DNA of 64,000 bases from Caballeronia sp. dw_276 (GTDB lineage Bacteria; Pseudomonadota; Gammaproteobacteria; Burkholderiales; Burkholderiaceae): assembly GCF_018449635.1 (NCBI RefSeq), contig NZ_JAAVUV010000009.1, forward strand, positions 62,001-126,000, given 5' to 3'. Position numbers and translations under genes: made by a program. Under the pieces are notes generated by a model. It saw only the letters and a program-made list of their open reading frames with translations. It searched no databases and was not told the DNA's origin. Of the stretch, positions 27,530 to 39,040 are shown piece by piece; the stretch's first letter is position 1; each line of letters starts with the position of its first letter.

Positions 27530-28339
27530 ATGAACGCCCACACGCCGATCGTGCCGCCTTTCATCGCCGTCGTGCCTGCGCGGCTCGCGTCCACGCGGCT
27601 GCCGGACAAGCCGCTGGCCGATATCGGCGGAAAGCCGATGGTCGTTCGCGTCGCCGAGCGCGCGCGTTTGTCCGGCGCGCTGCAAGTGCTGATCGCAACG
27701 GATTCGCCGCGTGTCGTCGATGTCGCGAAGGAACACGGTTTCGACGTCCTGCTGACCCGCGCCGATCACCCGAACGGCACGGATCGTCTCGCTGAAGTCG
27801 CCACGCATTTCGGCTGGAACGACGAGACCATCGTGGTCAACGTGCAAGGCGACGAACCGCTGATCGACCCGGCGCTCGTGCGCAACGTGGCGGCGCATCT
27901 GGCGGCGCATCCGTCGTGCGCCATCGCAACGGCGGCACATCCCATTCACGATCCGGCCGACGTCTTCAATCCGAACGTCGTGAAAGTCGTGCTCGATGCA
28001 AAAAGCGTCGCGCTCTATTTTTCGCGCGCGCCCATTCCGTGGTCGCGCGATGCATGGCAGAAGGAATGGCCAAACGTGGCCGTGCTGACTTCGCGCCCGC
28101 CGATTCCATCGAACGTATTGCGGCATATCGGGCTGTACGCGTACCGCGCGAAGTTTTTGCGGGCTTATCCCACGCTGAGCGTGGCGCCCATCGAAGAAGC
28201 CGAAGCGCTCGAACAGCTTCGCGCGCTCTGGCACGGCGAGCGCATCGCGGTCCTGATCACAACCGACGCACCCCCGCCAGGTGTCGATACCCCCGCCGAC
28301 CTCGCCCGCGTACGTGCGCTGTTTCCGGCTTCGTCCTAA
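27530..28339 (+). CDS. kdsB: 3-deoxy-manno-octulosonate cytidylyltransferase
   Basis: The product has 269 residues. It activates KDO as CMP-KDO for the lipopolysaccharide inner core, in the cytoplasm. The N-terminal [18 protein letters not shown] motif and the later NVQGDEPLI segment are typical. It is about 20 residues longer than the E. coli enzyme, mainly at its two ends. It follows the Trm112 gene by 34 bases, forming lpxK-trm112-kdsB. Confidence 0.96.
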   Translation: MNAHTPIVPPFIAVVPARLASTRLPDKPLADIGGKPMVVRVAERARLSGALQVLIATDSPRVVDVAKEHGFDVLLTRADHPNGTDRLAEVATHFGWNDETIVVNVQGDEPLIDPALVRNVAAHLAAHPSCAIATAAHPIHDPADVFNPNVVKVVLDAKSVALYFSRAPIPWSRDAWQKEWPNVAVLTSRPPIPSNVLRHIGLYAYRAKFLRAYPTLSVAPIEEAEALEQLRALWHGERIAVLITTDAPPPGVDTPADLARVRALFPASS

Positions 28340-28444
28340 CGCGCTGAAGCACTTTCATACAACTCGCGTTAACCCCGCCACGCCCCACATAACAAGCCTT
28401 TGCGGCCTTTTTTCGGGTCGCCATTGTGACGATGCATGGCATAA

Positions 28445-29299
<855 letters not shown>

Positions 29300-29335
29300 T
29301 TCAACGCCCAGGCGCCGCAAGCACGCCTTCCGAGA

Positions 29336-29369
29336 CCCGCTCGTGCTTCACCGGCCGAGCGGGTTTTTT
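29336..29369 (+). terminator. Terminator of adk
   Basis: CCCGCTCG at 29336-29343 pairs exactly with CGAGCGGG at 29356-29363, followed by six T. It lies 36 bases after the adk stop. Confidence 0.9.
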
Positions 29370-29418
29370 GCTTTTTTGCAGATCTCTTGGCACATAACCA
29401 CATTGAGGAGCACACAGC

Positions 29419-30177
29419 ATGGATATCCAGGACAACGTTTTTCTCGTCACCGGCGGCGCATCGGGTTTGGGCGCGGCGACGGCGCAACTGATCTGCGATC
29501 AAGGCGGCAAGGTCGTGATTGCAGACATGAACGAAGCCGGCGGCGAGCAGCTCGCGAAGGAACTCGGCGGCGTGTTCGTGAAGTGCGACGTGAGCCGTGA
29601 GGAAGATGGCCAGCGCGCCGTGGACGCGGCGATTCAACTCGGCAGCCTGCGCGGCCTCGTGAATTGCGCTGGCATTGCGCCGGCGGCCAAGACCGTCGGC
29701 AAGGACGGCCCGCATTCGCTCGATGTGTTCGCGAAGACCATCGGCGTGAATTTGATCGGCACGTTCAACATGATCCGTCTCGCCGCTGCCGCCATGTCCA
29801 AGAACGAACCGAACGCGGCAGGCGAGCGCGGCGTGATCGTCAGCACCGCATCGGTTGCGGCCTACGACGGCCAGATCGGACAGGCGGCGTACGCGGCATC
29901 GAAGGGCGGCGTGGTCGGCATGACCCTGCCGATCGCGCGTGACCTGTCGCGCAACGGCATTCGCGTGATGACCATTGCGCCGGGCATCTTCGAAACGCCG
30001 ATGCTGCTCGGCATGCCGCAGGAAGTGCAGGACGCGCTCGGCGCCATGGTGCCGTTCCCGTCGCGCCTCGGCAAACCCAATGAATACGCGATGCTCGTCA
30101 AACATATCTTCGATAACCCCATGCTCAACGGCGAAGTCATCCGCCTGGACGGAGCAATCCGGATGCAGCCGAAGTAA
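29419..30177 (+). CDS. SDR-family dehydrogenase, 3-hydroxyacyl-CoA dehydrogenase type II-like
   Basis: The product has 252 residues with the SDR pattern [10 protein letters not shown] near 12, VNCAGIAPA near 82, catalytic Ser in VSTASVAA, and YAASK at about 155-159. The overall sequence resembles the HSD17B10-like group that oxidises 3-hydroxyacyl-CoA, including its [11 protein letters not shown] segment. NAD use is suggested by Asp at the end of the second strand (VVIADMNE). GAGGAG precedes the ATG. It lies between two terminators, so it is transcribed alone. Confidence 0.88.
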   Translation: MDIQDNVFLVTGGASGLGAATAQLICDQGGKVVIADMNEAGGEQLAKELGGVFVKCDVSREEDGQRAVDAAIQLGSLRGLVNCAGIAPAAKTVGKDGPHSLDVFAKTIGVNLIGTFNMIRLAAAAMSKNEPNAAGERGVIVSTASVAAYDGQIGQAAYAASKGGVVGMTLPIARDLSRNGIRVMTIAPGIFETPMLLGMPQEVQDALGAMVPFPSRLGKPNEYAMLVKHIFDNPMLNGEVIRLDGAIRMQPK

Positions 30178-30184
30178 ACGAAAA

Positions 30185-30220
30185 ACGGCGGCGCATCTGG
30201 AAGATGTGCCGCCGTTTTTT
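30185..30220. terminator. Bidirectional terminator between convergent genes
   Basis: ACGGCGGCGCATCT pairs with AGATGTGCCGCCGT (one G-T pair) around a GGA loop, with A-tract before and T-tract after. It serves the SDR gene on the plus strand and the SirB1-like gene on the minus strand. Confidence 0.85.
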
Positions 30221-30233
30221 CGAAGCGAAGGGA

Positions 30234-31079
30234 TCAATCGCTGTCGTGCTGTGTCCGCTGCCTGAGTTCGTGTAACTCCGTCTCCACGACGGTTGCGTCC
30301 TCGGCGTCCGGCCGATCATCGAGGTATCGGCGCAGGTCTTCCATAGCCGGGCGCAGATAATCCAGACGCGCATAAGCGAAACCGCGATCGCGCACTTCTT
30401 CGATGCTTCCCGGCATCAGGATCACGAGCCGTTGTTGCACGGCGAGCAAACGCTGCCAGCGCTCCGTCTGCAGATAGATGCTTTTCAGATTGCGCAACAT
30501 CCGTCCGATGATTTCACGCCGCGTCGCCGGCTGCAACAACACGCGCAACGCGCTGCCGATCGACTCGCCAACCCGCTGCACGTAGGGCTCGAGCATTTCG
30601 ACCATCGCGGATTCGGACAACGAGTGTCCGGTGGTCGGATCGAGCATGACATCGCCTTCCGGCGTGGTCACGCGCAACAGGAAATGCGCCGGAAACGACA
30701 CGCCGCGCACGGGAATACCGAGCTGCTCGCTCATCTCGAGATACACCACGGCGAGCGAAATCGGAATGCCGCGCCGGCGTTTCAGCACCATGTTCAGGTG
30801 ACTGTTATCCGGGTCGTAATAATCGTTGAGATTGCTGGTGAAACCCAGCTCGCGGAAGAAAAACCTATTCAGCACGCCGACTTTCTGCTTGATATCGGCG
30901 TCGTCCGGCATGCGCCGGCGAACCCGTAGCACGAGCTCGTCGATCTCGGCCAGCACGCCCTGCAAATCGAGGTCGGGATACGCGTCCTGCGCGAGCGACA
31001 ACGCCGCCTCCGTGAGGGGCAGACTGTCGTCCTCCGCCACCAGCGAAGTGAAATAGTCGAGCATGCGCGTCGTCGTCAT
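30234..31079 (-). CDS. SirB1-like transglutaminase-fold / TPR protein
   Basis: The product has 281 residues. Residues about 35-150 match the SirB1/transglutaminase-like domain, with the family segment GIPISLAVVYLEMSEQLGIP and SFPAHFLLR; the usual Cys is replaced by Ser in PISLAV. Residues about 190-265 form TPR-like helices. The role of this family is not established. Its ATG overlaps the murJ stop (TGATG), so translation is probably coupled. The frame also has a GTG one codon earlier. A shared murJ operon is inferred. Confidence 0.85.
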   Translation of the reverse strand: MTTTRMLDYFTSLVAEDDSLPLTEAALSLAQDAYPDLDLQGVLAEIDELVLRVRRRMPDDADIKQKVGVLNRFFFRELGFTSNLNDYYDPDNSHLNMVLKRRRGIPISLAVVYLEMSEQLGIPVRGVSFPAHFLLRVTTPEGDVMLDPTTGHSLSESAMVEMLEPYVQRVGESIGSALRVLLQPATRREIIGRMLRNLKSIYLQTERWQRLLAVQQRLVILMPGSIEEVRDRGFAYARLDYLRPAMEDLRRYLDDRPDAEDATVVETELHELRQRTQHDSD

Positions 31080-32629
31080 CACAGCGTTCGCCTTCTGAAA
31101 TACGCGTATTTAAAGCCCATTGCGGAGAGCATACCGAAATATAGCGCAGCGAATACAACCAGGCTGGCCCCAAGAAGCGCGATGCGTTGCAGCGGCGCGG
31201 CGCGCATGCCGATCCAGTCGAAGTTGCCTGATACCCAGTGCATTACTCCCGCCAGCACGAGGCATGCCCCGACCAGTTGGGCGAAGAAACGCGCCCATCC
31301 GGGCGACGGCTGATAAATGCCGCGCTTCCTCAAGCCGATAAACAACATGGTCGCGTTCACGCACGCACCGAGTCCGATCGACAAGGTCAAACCGGCGTGC
31401 GCGAATATCGGTACGAAGACCAGGTTGCTGAGCTGAATTGCAATCAACACCAGGATGCCGATGATCACCGGCGTCTTGATGTCCTGCTTCGCGTAGAAGC
31501 CGGGCGTAAGGATCTTGATCAGGATCAGCCCGACCAGGCCGATGCCATACATGGCCAACGCGCGGCCGACCATGACGACGGAGTTTGCATCGAATTTGCC
31601 GTAGCCGAAGAGCGTTGCCGTGAGCGGCTGGGCGAAGAAAAACAGCGCAACGGCGCTCGGAGCGGCCAGCAGGAAGGTGATGCGCAGACCCCAGTCCAGC
31701 AGCGCCGAATATTCGACCGGATCCTTGTCCACATGCGCCTTCGAAAGGCTGGGCAGCAGGATCGTGCCGAGTGCGGCGCCGAGCAGCGCGCTCGGAAACT
31801 CCATCAGCCGGTCGGAATAATTGATCCATGACACCGCGCCCGGCCCGAGCCGCGACGCAATATTCGTGTTGATGATCAGGCTCAGTTGCGCGACGGACAC
31901 GCCGAAGGTCATCGGCACCATCTTGATCAGCACGCGTTTGACGCCAGGATGCCGCAGCGCCTTGACAAAATTCCAGCCGATGCGCGGAATCATGTCGATC
32001 TTCTTGAGCCCCGGCAGTTGCACGAGAAACTGCAGGATCCCGCCGGCGATCACCGCATACGCCAGCGCATAGATAGGCACTTTCAAATGCGGCGCAAGAA
32101 AAACCGCCGCCACGATAAACGACACGTTGAGCAGCACGGGCGCGAACGCGGGCAGCGAGAATTTCCGGTACGTATTCAGCACCCCCGACGCCAGCGACGT
32201 CAGCGAGATGAAGATAATGTACGGGAACATGATCTGGGTCATGGTCACCGCAAAACCGAACGCGCGTCCATCGTGTTCGAGGCCGGAAGCCACGGCGAAC
32301 ACGACCCAGGACGCGCCAGCCACGCCCGCCAGCGATACCACCGCGAGCGCCCAGGCGAGCACGGTGGACATGGCGTCGACGAGTGCCTTGGTCGCGTCGT
32401 GGCCCTCCGTGTTCTTGAACTCGGCGAGAATCGGCACGAAGGCCTGCGAGAACGCCCCTTCCGCGGACAGGCGCCGCAGCAGGTTCGGAATGCGGAAGGC
32501 GACGTAGAACGCGTCGGTGAATTGGCTGGCGCCGAAGGCGCGCGCGATCAGCGTTTCGCGGATCAGGCCGGTCACGCGGGAAAGCAGCGTGAAACCGCTG
32601 ACCGTCAGGAGGGCTCGGATTAGATTCAT
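31079..32629 (-). CDS. murJ: Lipid II flippase MurJ
   Basis: The product has 516 residues and about fourteen hydrophobic segments of the MOP/MVF fold. MurJ moves lipid II across the inner membrane for peptidoglycan synthesis. The N-terminus (SGFTLLSRVTGLIRETLIAR) and the following FRIPNLLRRLSAEGAFSQAF segment are the family's best conserved motifs, with the essential basic residues. ATG 32629 fits the family start; an extra twelve upstream codons are not conserved-looking. Its stop overlaps the start of the SirB1-like gene. Confidence 0.95.
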   Translation of the reverse strand: MNLIRALLTVSGFTLLSRVTGLIRETLIARAFGASQFTDAFYVAFRIPNLLRRLSAEGAFSQAFVPILAEFKNTEGHDATKALVDAMSTVLAWALAVVSLAGVAGASWVVFAVASGLEHDGRAFGFAVTMTQIMFPYIIFISLTSLASGVLNTYRKFSLPAFAPVLLNVSFIVAAVFLAPHLKVPIYALAYAVIAGGILQFLVQLPGLKKIDMIPRIGWNFVKALRHPGVKRVLIKMVPMTFGVSVAQLSLIINTNIASRLGPGAVSWINYSDRLMEFPSALLGAALGTILLPSLSKAHVDKDPVEYSALLDWGLRITFLLAAPSAVALFFFAQPLTATLFGYGKFDANSVVMVGRALAMYGIGLVGLILIKILTPGFYAKQDIKTPVIIGILVLIAIQLSNLVFVPIFAHAGLTLSIGLGACVNATMLFIGLRKRGIYQPSPGWARFFAQLVGACLVLAGVMHWVSGNFDWIGMRAAPLQRIALLGASLVVFAALYFGMLSAMGFKYAYFRRRTL

Positions 32630-33055
32630 GGGGCGCTCATTATACGGGCGGCACCACGAACGCAACGCGTTGCAACATTTCCCGAATCGTTAGAATTTGC
32701 AACGATGGTGGTATCTTATGCAGCCCGGCCGTCACCGGGCGTGGCCGCGCCGCGACTCCGGACGAACGTGCCGCGCTTGCCAGCCCCATGATTTCGTTGC
32801 TATAATCGCCGGTTTCGAAGCTCCTGAATCCGCGTTTGGCACGGGTAAGCAACTGCCAGGCACTGCGGTTTCGCGTCTTCTTTCGACGTTTTTTGCGCTT
32901 TCGGGCAATCGATCCCGGGAGTTTGATCATAAACAGCGCAACGGATTGACCTCGTTTTATCTTGTGCGGAGCCGGGCCGGCATTGAGCTGGGCTCGCTCC
33001 GGAAGCTAAACGGGAAGCGCTGAAACACATAGCTGGAACAGGATAAGGAACCGTC
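32630..33055. other. Divergent murJ-rpsT intergenic region
   Basis: 426 bases without a gene. It holds the rpsT promoter (32777-32806), leaving an rpsT leader of about 240 bases before the start codon. I see no clear attenuator in that leader. Confidence 0.6.
32777..32806 (+). promoter_or_regulatory. Sigma-70-type promoter for rpsT
   Basis: TTGCCA at 32777-32782 and a perfect TATAAT at 32801-32806 are separated by 18 bases, giving a strong predicted promoter reading toward rpsT. Confidence 0.65.
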
Positions 33056-33331
33056 ATGGCAAATACCGCACAAGCTCGCAAGCGCGCCCGTCAAAGCGCG
33101 AAAGCAAACTCGCACAACTCGGCACTGCGCTCGAAGTTCCGCACCGCCATCAAGGCAGTTCGCAAGGCAATCGACGCCGGCGACCAAGCCAAGGCTGCGG
33201 AAATCTACAAGACGTCGGTCAAGACCATCGACATCATTGCGGACAAGCGCATCGTTCACAAGAACAAGGCTGCTCGCCATAAGAGCCGTCTGTCGGCTGC
33301 GATCAAGGGCCTGCAAGCACCTGCTGCTTAA
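33056..33331 (+). CDS. rpsT: 30S ribosomal protein S20
   Basis: The product has 91 residues, very basic, starting [12 protein letters not shown] after Met, which is the standard S20 beginning. It binds 16S rRNA early in small-subunit assembly. The family [15 protein letters not shown] helix and [12 protein letters not shown] end are intact. GGATAAGGA precedes the start. It is monocistronic, between a good promoter and a good terminator. Confidence 0.98.
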   Translation: MANTAQARKRARQSAKANSHNSALRSKFRTAIKAVRKAIDAGDQAKAAEIYKTSVKTIDIIADKRIVHKNKAARHKSRLSAAIKGLQAPAA

Positions 33332-33420
33332 GGATTCCGGTTGCGGTCTGCGCGCCTCAGGCGCGACAGGCTTTTGCTTTTTGCGCTGAAATACCAAGGC
33401 AACAAAAGCAGCAATAAAAA

Positions 33421-33442
33421 AACCCGCTCTGGCGGGTTTTTT
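33421..33442 (+). terminator. Terminator of rpsT
   Basis: AACCCGC / GCGGGTT 7-bp stem with a TCTG loop, preceded by A-run and followed by TTTT. The A-run makes it plausible for the convergent DUF3579 gene as well. Confidence 0.88.
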
Positions 33443-33486
33443 GTCGTGTGCTTGCCAAACGGCTTCAACGTCGAGGTAGCCCTTCC

Positions 33487-33819
33487 CTATGAACCCTGCT
33501 GCTGGGTTCCATGATGCGGCGGCAGCTCGCAGGCTTCCGTCACGAGCAGGTCGTTGTCCTTTGCGAAATTCATTACGAAATCGAACGCCATGGGCTCGAT
33601 TTCGCGCAGGCGCGAGTCGAGGATCACCGTCTTCACGTTGCCGAGCAACGTGGGGCGCACGTAGATGGAGTACGTCAGCCGGGCATTCGGCCCGCGCTTC
33701 TTTGGGCCATAACCCGACATCACGCCGCAGAGCCGCTCCGACCAGTCACTCGGCCGAAAGGTCTTGCCGTTCGACGTAACGCCCTGGATAAAGTATTCGG
33801 TTGGGGTTGTTTCGGCCAT
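33487..33819 (-). CDS. DUF3579 protein
   Basis: The product has 110 residues and matches the DUF3579 family of betaproteobacteria, with the segments TEYFIQGVTSNGKTFRPSDW and SERLCGVMSGYG near the N-terminus. No function is known. The gene lies between rpsT and argF, its usual place as I recall for Burkholderia-type genomes. I chose ATG 33819; the frame is open further upstream, but that part has the Arg/Cys-rich look of non-coding DNA. The ribosome binding site is weak. Confidence 0.85.
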   Translation of the reverse strand: MAETTPTEYFIQGVTSNGKTFRPSDWSERLCGVMSGYGPKKRGPNARLTYSIYVRPTLLGNVKTVILDSRLREIEPMAFDFVMNFAKDNDLLVTEACELPPHHGTQQQGS

Positions 33820-34319
33820 GTAGGAATACCTGTTTGACGACCAGCGGAAACCGCCGGCAAACGCGCATGCTCGATTGACAAGTTGAACCGGAAGGAACCG
33901 AGCCTGGCTCATTGACCCCGGGTTGCAGTCAAGCCTCGCATGGAACCACATCCATTTTCGACGCGATCTGCGGCTTCCTTGTGGCGGCATGCGGCAAGCA
34001 TGTCCGCAAACTCCGTGGGTACGGCTGCCAAAGGATACGGCGAGATGCAAGAGCCGCTTTGAAGCCGTACTGAAAGCAGTCGAAAGGAGTCAGGACTGCC
34101 GGAGAAACGAGGCCGATTATACAGCAGAGGGCCTTTTTCCGCACTGCACACAAAGGCGCTGAACCGCGCCAGACGGGCCGTAAGACCACTTTCGACAACA
34201 AGCGTTCGCTTGTGGCCACCTCGTCAAATGGCAAAAATTCCTTTATGCTGAAATTCGATACCACCACGACGGCGGCGCCGTCCGGCGCAATTGCCGGCTG
34301 AAGCCGCCGTACGCATTTC
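33820..34319. other. Divergent DUF3579-argF intergenic region
   Basis: 500 bases without a convincing gene, holding the unseen promoters of the two divergent genes. I find no tRNA, riboswitch or clear arginine-repressor palindrome by eye. Confidence 0.5.
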
Positions 34320-35249
34320 ATGACCGAAAAAAAAATTCGCCACTATCTGCAGTTCAAGGATTTCTCCCTCGACGACTATGACTACGTGCTCGAACGTGCA
34401 CGCATTCTGAAACGCAAGTTCAAGAGCTACGAGACATATCATCCGCTGCACGACCGAACGCTGGCGATGATCTTCGAGAAGAACTCGACGCGTACGCGGC
34501 TGTCGTTCGAGGCGGGTATCTTCCAGCTTGGCGGCCACGCCGTATTTCTCAGCACGCGTGATACGCAACTGGGACGCGGCGAACCTATCGAAGATGCGGC
34601 GCAGGTCGTGTCGCGCATGGTCGACATCATCATGATCCGCACGTTCGGCCAGCACATCATCCAGCGCTTCGCCGAAAATTCGCGCGTGCCGGTGATCAAC
34701 GGCCTGACAAACGAATATCACCCGTGCCAGGTTCTCGCCGACGTCTTCACGTACTACGAATTGCGTGGCCCTATCGCGGGGAAAACCGTGGCCTGGGTCG
34801 GCGATGCAAACAACATGCTGTACACGTGGATCGAAGCTGCGCAGATTCTCGGCTTTAAACTGCGCCTCTCCACTCCGCCCGGCTATACGCTCGATCCAAG
34901 CCTGGTGGCGCCGGAAAGCGCGCCGTTCTATGAAGAGTTCGCCGATCCGAACGATGCCTGCACCGGTGCCGATCTCGTCACCACGGACGTCTGGACCAGC
35001 ATGGGTTTCGAAGCCGAGAACGAAGTCCGCAAGAAAGCCTTTGCCGACTGGTGCGTCGACGCCGACATGATGGCGCGCGCCAATCCCGACGCGCTGTTCA
35101 TGCATTGCCTGCCGGCGCATCGCGGAGAAGAAGTGAGCGCCGAGGTGATCGACGGCCCGCAAAGCGTCGTGTGGGACGAGGCAGAAAACCGTCTGCACGT
35201 TCAGAAGGCGTTGATGGAATATCTGCTGCTCGGCAAACTCAATCATTGA
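34320..35249 (+). CDS. argF: Ornithine carbamoyltransferase
   Basis: The product has 309 residues and makes citrulline from ornithine and carbamoyl phosphate in arginine synthesis. The carbamoyl-phosphate motif STRTR is at 56-60, HPCQ at 134-137, and the ornithine motif HCLP at 262-265, all intact. The start is directly before the conserved KIRHYLQFKDFS. argG follows after 122 bases on the same strand, so these two consecutive steps of the pathway sit side by side. The anabolic form is inferred from this pairing. Confidence 0.96.
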   Translation: MTEKKIRHYLQFKDFSLDDYDYVLERARILKRKFKSYETYHPLHDRTLAMIFEKNSTRTRLSFEAGIFQLGGHAVFLSTRDTQLGRGEPIEDAAQVVSRMVDIIMIRTFGQHIIQRFAENSRVPVINGLTNEYHPCQVLADVFTYYELRGPIAGKTVAWVGDANNMLYTWIEAAQILGFKLRLSTPPGYTLDPSLVAPESAPFYEEFADPNDACTGADLVTTDVWTSMGFEAENEVRKKAFADWCVDADMMARANPDALFMHCLPAHRGEEVSAEVIDGPQSVVWDEAENRLHVQKALMEYLLLGKLNH

Positions 35250-35371
35250 GATTGGTTTGAAAAGCCGCGTCGTCCCGAAAATGCGGAATGACCGCCATTT
35301 AGTGTCAAAATAGCGGTTTTCCGCGCGCTGAAAGCCCGGCGCACACCGTTTTCCAGCCATACGAGTTCACC

Positions 35372-36601
35372 ATGAGCGATATCAAAAAAGTCGTGCTCGC
35401 CTACTCGGGCGGCCTCGATACCTCCGTCATCCTGAAGTGGTTGCAAGACAACTACGACGCCGAAGTCGTGACGTTCACCGCTGACATCGGTCAGGGCGAA
35501 GAACTCGAACCGGCGCGCAAGAAAGCGCTGCAACTCGGCATCAAGCAGGACAATATTTTTATCGAAGATCTGCGTGAGGAGTTTGTCCGCGACTTCGTGT
35601 TCCCGATGTTCCGCGCGAACACCATCTACGAAGGCGAGTATCTGCTTGGGACGTCGATCGCGCGTCCGCTGATTGCGAAGCGCCAGATCGAGATCGCCCG
35701 TGCCGTGGGCGCGCAGGCCGTTTCGCACGGTGCGACCGGCAAGGGTAACGATCAGGTTCGTTTCGAACTGGGTTATTACTCGCTCGAACCAGGCATCAAG
35801 GTGATCGCGCCGTGGCGTGAATGGGATCTGCTCTCGCGTGAAAAGCTGCTGGCTTACGCGGAAAAGGCGGGCATTCCTATCGAAATGAAGCACAAGCAAG
35901 GCGGCGCGCCCTATTCCATGGACGCGAACCTGCTGCACATTTCGTTTGAAGGCCGTCATCTGGAAGACCCGAAGGCCGAAGCCGAAGCCGATATGTGGCG
36001 CTGGACGGTCGCACCGGAAGATGCGCCGGACGCGCCGGAGTATCTGGATATCGAATTCGAGAAGGGTGATCCGGTTGCTTTGAACGGCAAGCGCTTGTCG
36101 CCGGCCGACATGCTGACCGAACTGAATGCGCTCGGCGGCAAGCATGGCATTGGACGGCTGGATCTGGTCGAGAACCGTTATGTCGGCATGAAGTCGCGCG
36201 GTTGCTACGAAACGCCGGGCGGCACGATCATGCTCAAGGCGCATCGCGGGATTGAGTCGATCACGCTGGATCGTGAAGTCGCGCATCTGAAGGACGATCT
36301 GATGCCGCGTTACGCCGCGCTGATTTACAACGGCTACTGGTGGAGCCCGGAGCGCCGCGCGCTGCAAGTGCTGATCGATCACACGCAAGACAAGGTGAAC
36401 GGCTGGACGCGCGTGAAGCTTTATAAGGGCAGCGTGACGGTGGTCGCGCGTGACTCGAAGGAAACGCTGTTCGACAAGAACATTGCTACATTCGATGACG
36501 ACGGCGGCGCCTACGATCAAGCCGATGCCGGCGGGTTTATCAAGCTGAATGCGCTGCGGATGCGAATTGCTGAAAATGCGCGTCGCAAGCGTGGTGGCTG
36601 A
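35372..36601 (+). CDS. argG: Argininosuccinate synthase
   Basis: The product has 409 residues. It joins citrulline and aspartate using ATP. The PP-loop AYSGGLDTS lies at 10-18, and the family segments [21 protein letters not shown] and [17 protein letters not shown] are present. It belongs to the shorter type-1 family, not the E. coli-like longer one. It follows argF, and a strong terminator follows it. Confidence 0.96.
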   Translation: MSDIKKVVLAYSGGLDTSVILKWLQDNYDAEVVTFTADIGQGEELEPARKKALQLGIKQDNIFIEDLREEFVRDFVFPMFRANTIYEGEYLLGTSIARPLIAKRQIEIARAVGAQAVSHGATGKGNDQVRFELGYYSLEPGIKVIAPWREWDLLSREKLLAYAEKAGIPIEMKHKQGGAPYSMDANLLHISFEGRHLEDPKAEAEADMWRWTVAPEDAPDAPEYLDIEFEKGDPVALNGKRLSPADMLTELNALGGKHGIGRLDLVENRYVGMKSRGCYETPGGTIMLKAHRGIESITLDREVAHLKDDLMPRYAALIYNGYWWSPERRALQVLIDHTQDKVNGWTRVKLYKGSVTVVARDSKETLFDKNIATFDDDGGAYDQADAGGFIKLNALRMRIAENARRKRGG

Positions 36602-36624
36602 GCATTAGTAAAAAATGTGAAAAT

Positions 36625-36648
36625 CCCGCCTCCCGGCGGGTTTTTTTT
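36625..36648 (+). terminator. Terminator of argG
   Basis: CCCGCC / GGCGGG stem with a TCCC loop, followed by eight T. Confidence 0.9.
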
Positions 36649-36667
36649 AGGCCTTTAGCGCTGCGTT

Positions 36668-37687
36668 TTAAAGGCAGACCGGCTCCGCTTCCAGATCCAC
36701 GCCGAAGCGCGCGTGGACGTCACGTTTGATGGCGTCGGCGAGTTCGAGGATTTGCGCGCCCGACGCGCCGCCGCGATTCACCAGCACCAATGCCTGCCGG
36801 TCGTGCACGGCAGCCCCGCCAATTGAGCGGCCTTTCCAGCCGCATCGGTCGATCAGCCAGCCAGCCGCGAGCTTGAACTGCCCGTCCGGTTGCTTGTACG
36901 ACACAACTTCCGGTTCCTGCGCCTTCAACGCATCGAACGCGGCCGCGCTGATAACCGGATTCTTGAAGAAGCTTCCGGCGTTCCCAAGCACGCGCCAGTC
37001 GGGCAACTTTGCCTGCCGGACGGCGACGACTGCGTCGAAGATTGCCTGGGAATTGTCCGCCGCACCGCTTTCCAGCACGCGCGCGATGTCCGCGTAGTCC
37101 GCGCGTGGCGTCCACTTTTTCGGCAGACGAAACGTCACCGACACGATCACAAAACGCCCGCGCCCTTCGCGCTTGAAAAAGCTGTCGCGATAACCGAACG
37201 CGCACGCTTCGCGATCGAATTCGCGCGTTTCTCCCGTCAATAACTCGATGGCCCGCAAGCGCTCGAAGCGCTCGCCCATTTCAAGGCCATACGCGCCGAT
37301 GTTCTGAATCGGCGCCGCGCCTACCGTGCCGGGAATCAGTGCGAGGTTTTCGAGTCCGGGAAAGCTTTGCGACAAGGTCCACGCAACGAATTCGTGCCAG
37401 TTTTCTCCCGCGCCGGCTTCGATGTAGACGGCTTCGTCGTCTTCGTCGATTATTCGGCGATCGCGCAAGTCCATCAGCAACGCCACGCCATCGAAATCCT
37501 TTGTCAGCACGACATTGCTGCCGCCGCCGAGCACCAGCCGCGCCTGGCCTTTGAGACGTTCGTCCTGAGCCAGCGCCGCGATCTGGGCTTCTTCCGTCAG
37601 GCGGACGGCGTGTTTGGCGCGGACATCGAAACCGAACGTGTTGTGCGCGAGTAGCGGGTAGTCGGAGAGGAGTTCGTACTCGGGCAT
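36668..37687 (-). CDS. murB: UDP-N-acetylenolpyruvoylglucosamine reductase
   Basis: The product has 339 residues and reduces enolpyruvyl-UDP-GlcNAc to UDP-MurNAc with FAD and NADPH. The FAD-binding part shows [14 protein letters not shown] and [17 protein letters not shown]; the proton-donor serine lies in [10 protein letters not shown], and the C-terminal catalytic Glu in LEAEPVCL. It is the E. coli-like type I enzyme. ATG 37687 is preferred to a TTG ten codons upstream. It is convergent with argG and divergent from yajQ. Confidence 0.94.
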   Translation of the reverse strand: MPEYELLSDYPLLAHNTFGFDVRAKHAVRLTEEAQIAALAQDERLKGQARLVLGGGSNVVLTKDFDGVALLMDLRDRRIIDEDDEAVYIEAGAGENWHEFVAWTLSQSFPGLENLALIPGTVGAAPIQNIGAYGLEMGERFERLRAIELLTGETREFDREACAFGYRDSFFKREGRGRFVIVSVTFRLPKKWTPRADYADIARVLESGAADNSQAIFDAVVAVRQAKLPDWRVLGNAGSFFKNPVISAAAFDALKAQEPEVVSYKQPDGQFKLAAGWLIDRCGWKGRSIGGAAVHDRQALVLVNRGGASGAQILELADAIKRDVHARFGVDLEAEPVCL

Positions 37688-37810
37688 TGAGGCAACACTA
37701 TGAGTGGTCTTGGGCAAACCGGGACGGCATCGGTAGAATGACGTTGGTTAGTGATTATAGCGAGTGCGTGCAGGCAGTCTGGCGCCTCGCCTCAACGAAG
37801 GGGAATGCAA

Positions 37811-38296
37811 ATGCCATCGTTTGACGTCGTCAGCGAAGCAAACATGATCGAGGTGAAAAACGCCATCGAGCAGTCGAACAAGGAGATTTCCACGCGCTTC
37901 GACTTCAAGGGCTCTGACTCGCGCATCGAGCAAAAGGAACGCGACCTGACTCTTTTTGCCGATGACGATTTCAAGCTCGGCCAGGTCAAGGACGTGATGT
38001 TGTCGAAGCTGGCAAAGCGCAACGTGGACGTGCGATTCCTGGATTACGGCAAGATCGAGAAGATCGGTGGCGACAAGCTGAAGCAAGTGGTCGAGGTCAA
38101 AAAAGGCGTGACCGGCGATCTGGCGAAGAAGATCGTCAAGATGGTCAAGGACAGCAAGATCAAGGTCCAGGCGAGTATTCAGGGCGACGCCGTGCGCATC
38201 AATGGCACGAAGCGCGATGACCTTCAGAGCGCAATCGCCATGCTGAAGAAGGACGTGACGGACGCGCCATTGGACTTCAACAACTTCCGGGACTGA
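37811..38296 (+). CDS. yajQ: YajQ-family nucleotide-binding protein
   Basis: The product has 161 residues. The family consists of two similar RNA-recognition-like halves; here the motifs [15 protein letters not shown] and [12 protein letters not shown] are present. Members in Xanthomonas and Pseudomonas bind c-di-GMP and act with transcription factors; whether this one does cannot be seen from sequence. ATG 37811 is preceded by AAGGGGAA. It is a single-gene unit closed by a terminator. Confidence 0.93.
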   Translation: MPSFDVVSEANMIEVKNAIEQSNKEISTRFDFKGSDSRIEQKERDLTLFADDDFKLGQVKDVMLSKLAKRNVDVRFLDYGKIEKIGGDKLKQVVEVKKGVTGDLAKKIVKMVKDSKIKVQASIQGDAVRINGTKRDDLQSAIAMLKKDVTDAPLDFNNFRD

Positions 38297-38326
38297 TGTT
38301 CGGAAAGCTCAACCTGTTGGTAAAGC

Positions 38327-38349
38327 AAAGCCGCCTTTCAGGCGGCTTT
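38327..38349 (+). terminator. Terminator after yajQ
   Basis: AAAGCCGCCT / AGGCGGCTTT 10-bp perfect stem with a 3-base loop, ending in TTTC. Its symmetry makes it usable for the convergent plsY gene too. Confidence 0.85.
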
Positions 38350-38365
38350 CTCGTTTGCGCACGCT

Positions 38366-38989
38366 TTATTGAGGCGTTTGCACCGCCGCTTTTTTCTGCC
38401 CGATGCGGCTTTCCTTCCCGTCGAGCAACTTCTTGATATTCCCGCGATGCCGCCAGATCAAAAGCGCACTCATCGCGGCAACGGCCAGCGAGATGCGGCT
38501 CGGGCCGAACAGGAACACATCGAAGAACGGCGCGAATACCGCCGATACCAGCGCAGCCAGCGACGAATACCGGAAGAAGAACGCGATGATCACCCACGTC
38601 AGCAACGTGGCCAGCCCAAGCACCGGATGAATTGCGAGCAACACGCCGGCGGCCGTTGCGACACCCTTCCCGCCCTGGAACTTGAAGAATATCGGGTACA
38701 GGTGCCCGAGAAATACAGCGATGGCCGCAAGCGCAATGGCTGTTGAATCCAGTCCAAAACGCGCCCCGAAGTGCACCACGATCCATACAGCGAACCAGCC
38801 CTTGAAGGCGTCACCAAGCAGTGTCAGGACCGCGGCCAGCTTGTTGCCTGTGCGCAGCACGTTCGTGGCGCCCGGATTGCCGGAGCCGTAGGAACGCGGA
38901 TCGGCGAGACCCATGGCAGAACTCACCACGACCGCAAACGAGATCGACCCGATCAAATAAGCCACCACAGCGACAATCACATTGTTCAT
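38366..38989 (-). CDS. plsY: Glycerol-3-phosphate acyltransferase (acyl-phosphate dependent)
   Basis: The product has 207 residues and about five membrane segments. PlsY acylates glycerol-3-phosphate at the inner membrane using acyl phosphate, the first step of phospholipid synthesis. Conserved loops are visible: [13 protein letters not shown] (about 34-46), [15 protein letters not shown] (about 101-115) and [16 protein letters not shown] near the end. The C-terminal 15 residues form a charged tail. The start at 38989 places the first membrane helix at once. Confidence 0.94.
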   Translation of the reverse strand: MNNVIVAVVAYLIGSISFAVVVSSAMGLADPRSYGSGNPGATNVLRTGNKLAAVLTLLGDAFKGWFAVWIVVHFGARFGLDSTAIALAAIAVFLGHLYPIFFKFQGGKGVATAAGVLLAIHPVLGLATLLTWVIIAFFFRYSSLAALVSAVFAPFFDVFLFGPSRISLAVAAMSALLIWRHRGNIKKLLDGKESRIGQKKAAVQTPQ

Positions 38990-39040
38990 TGATTTCTTCT
39001 TGTCTTCGGAAACGGAGAGCGGGATTTCAAGACGCGCATT

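Noticed and set aside
34224..36520. Long minus-strand frames opposite argF and argG
   Set aside because: They mirror two unmistakable enzymes and have the codon-shadow composition.
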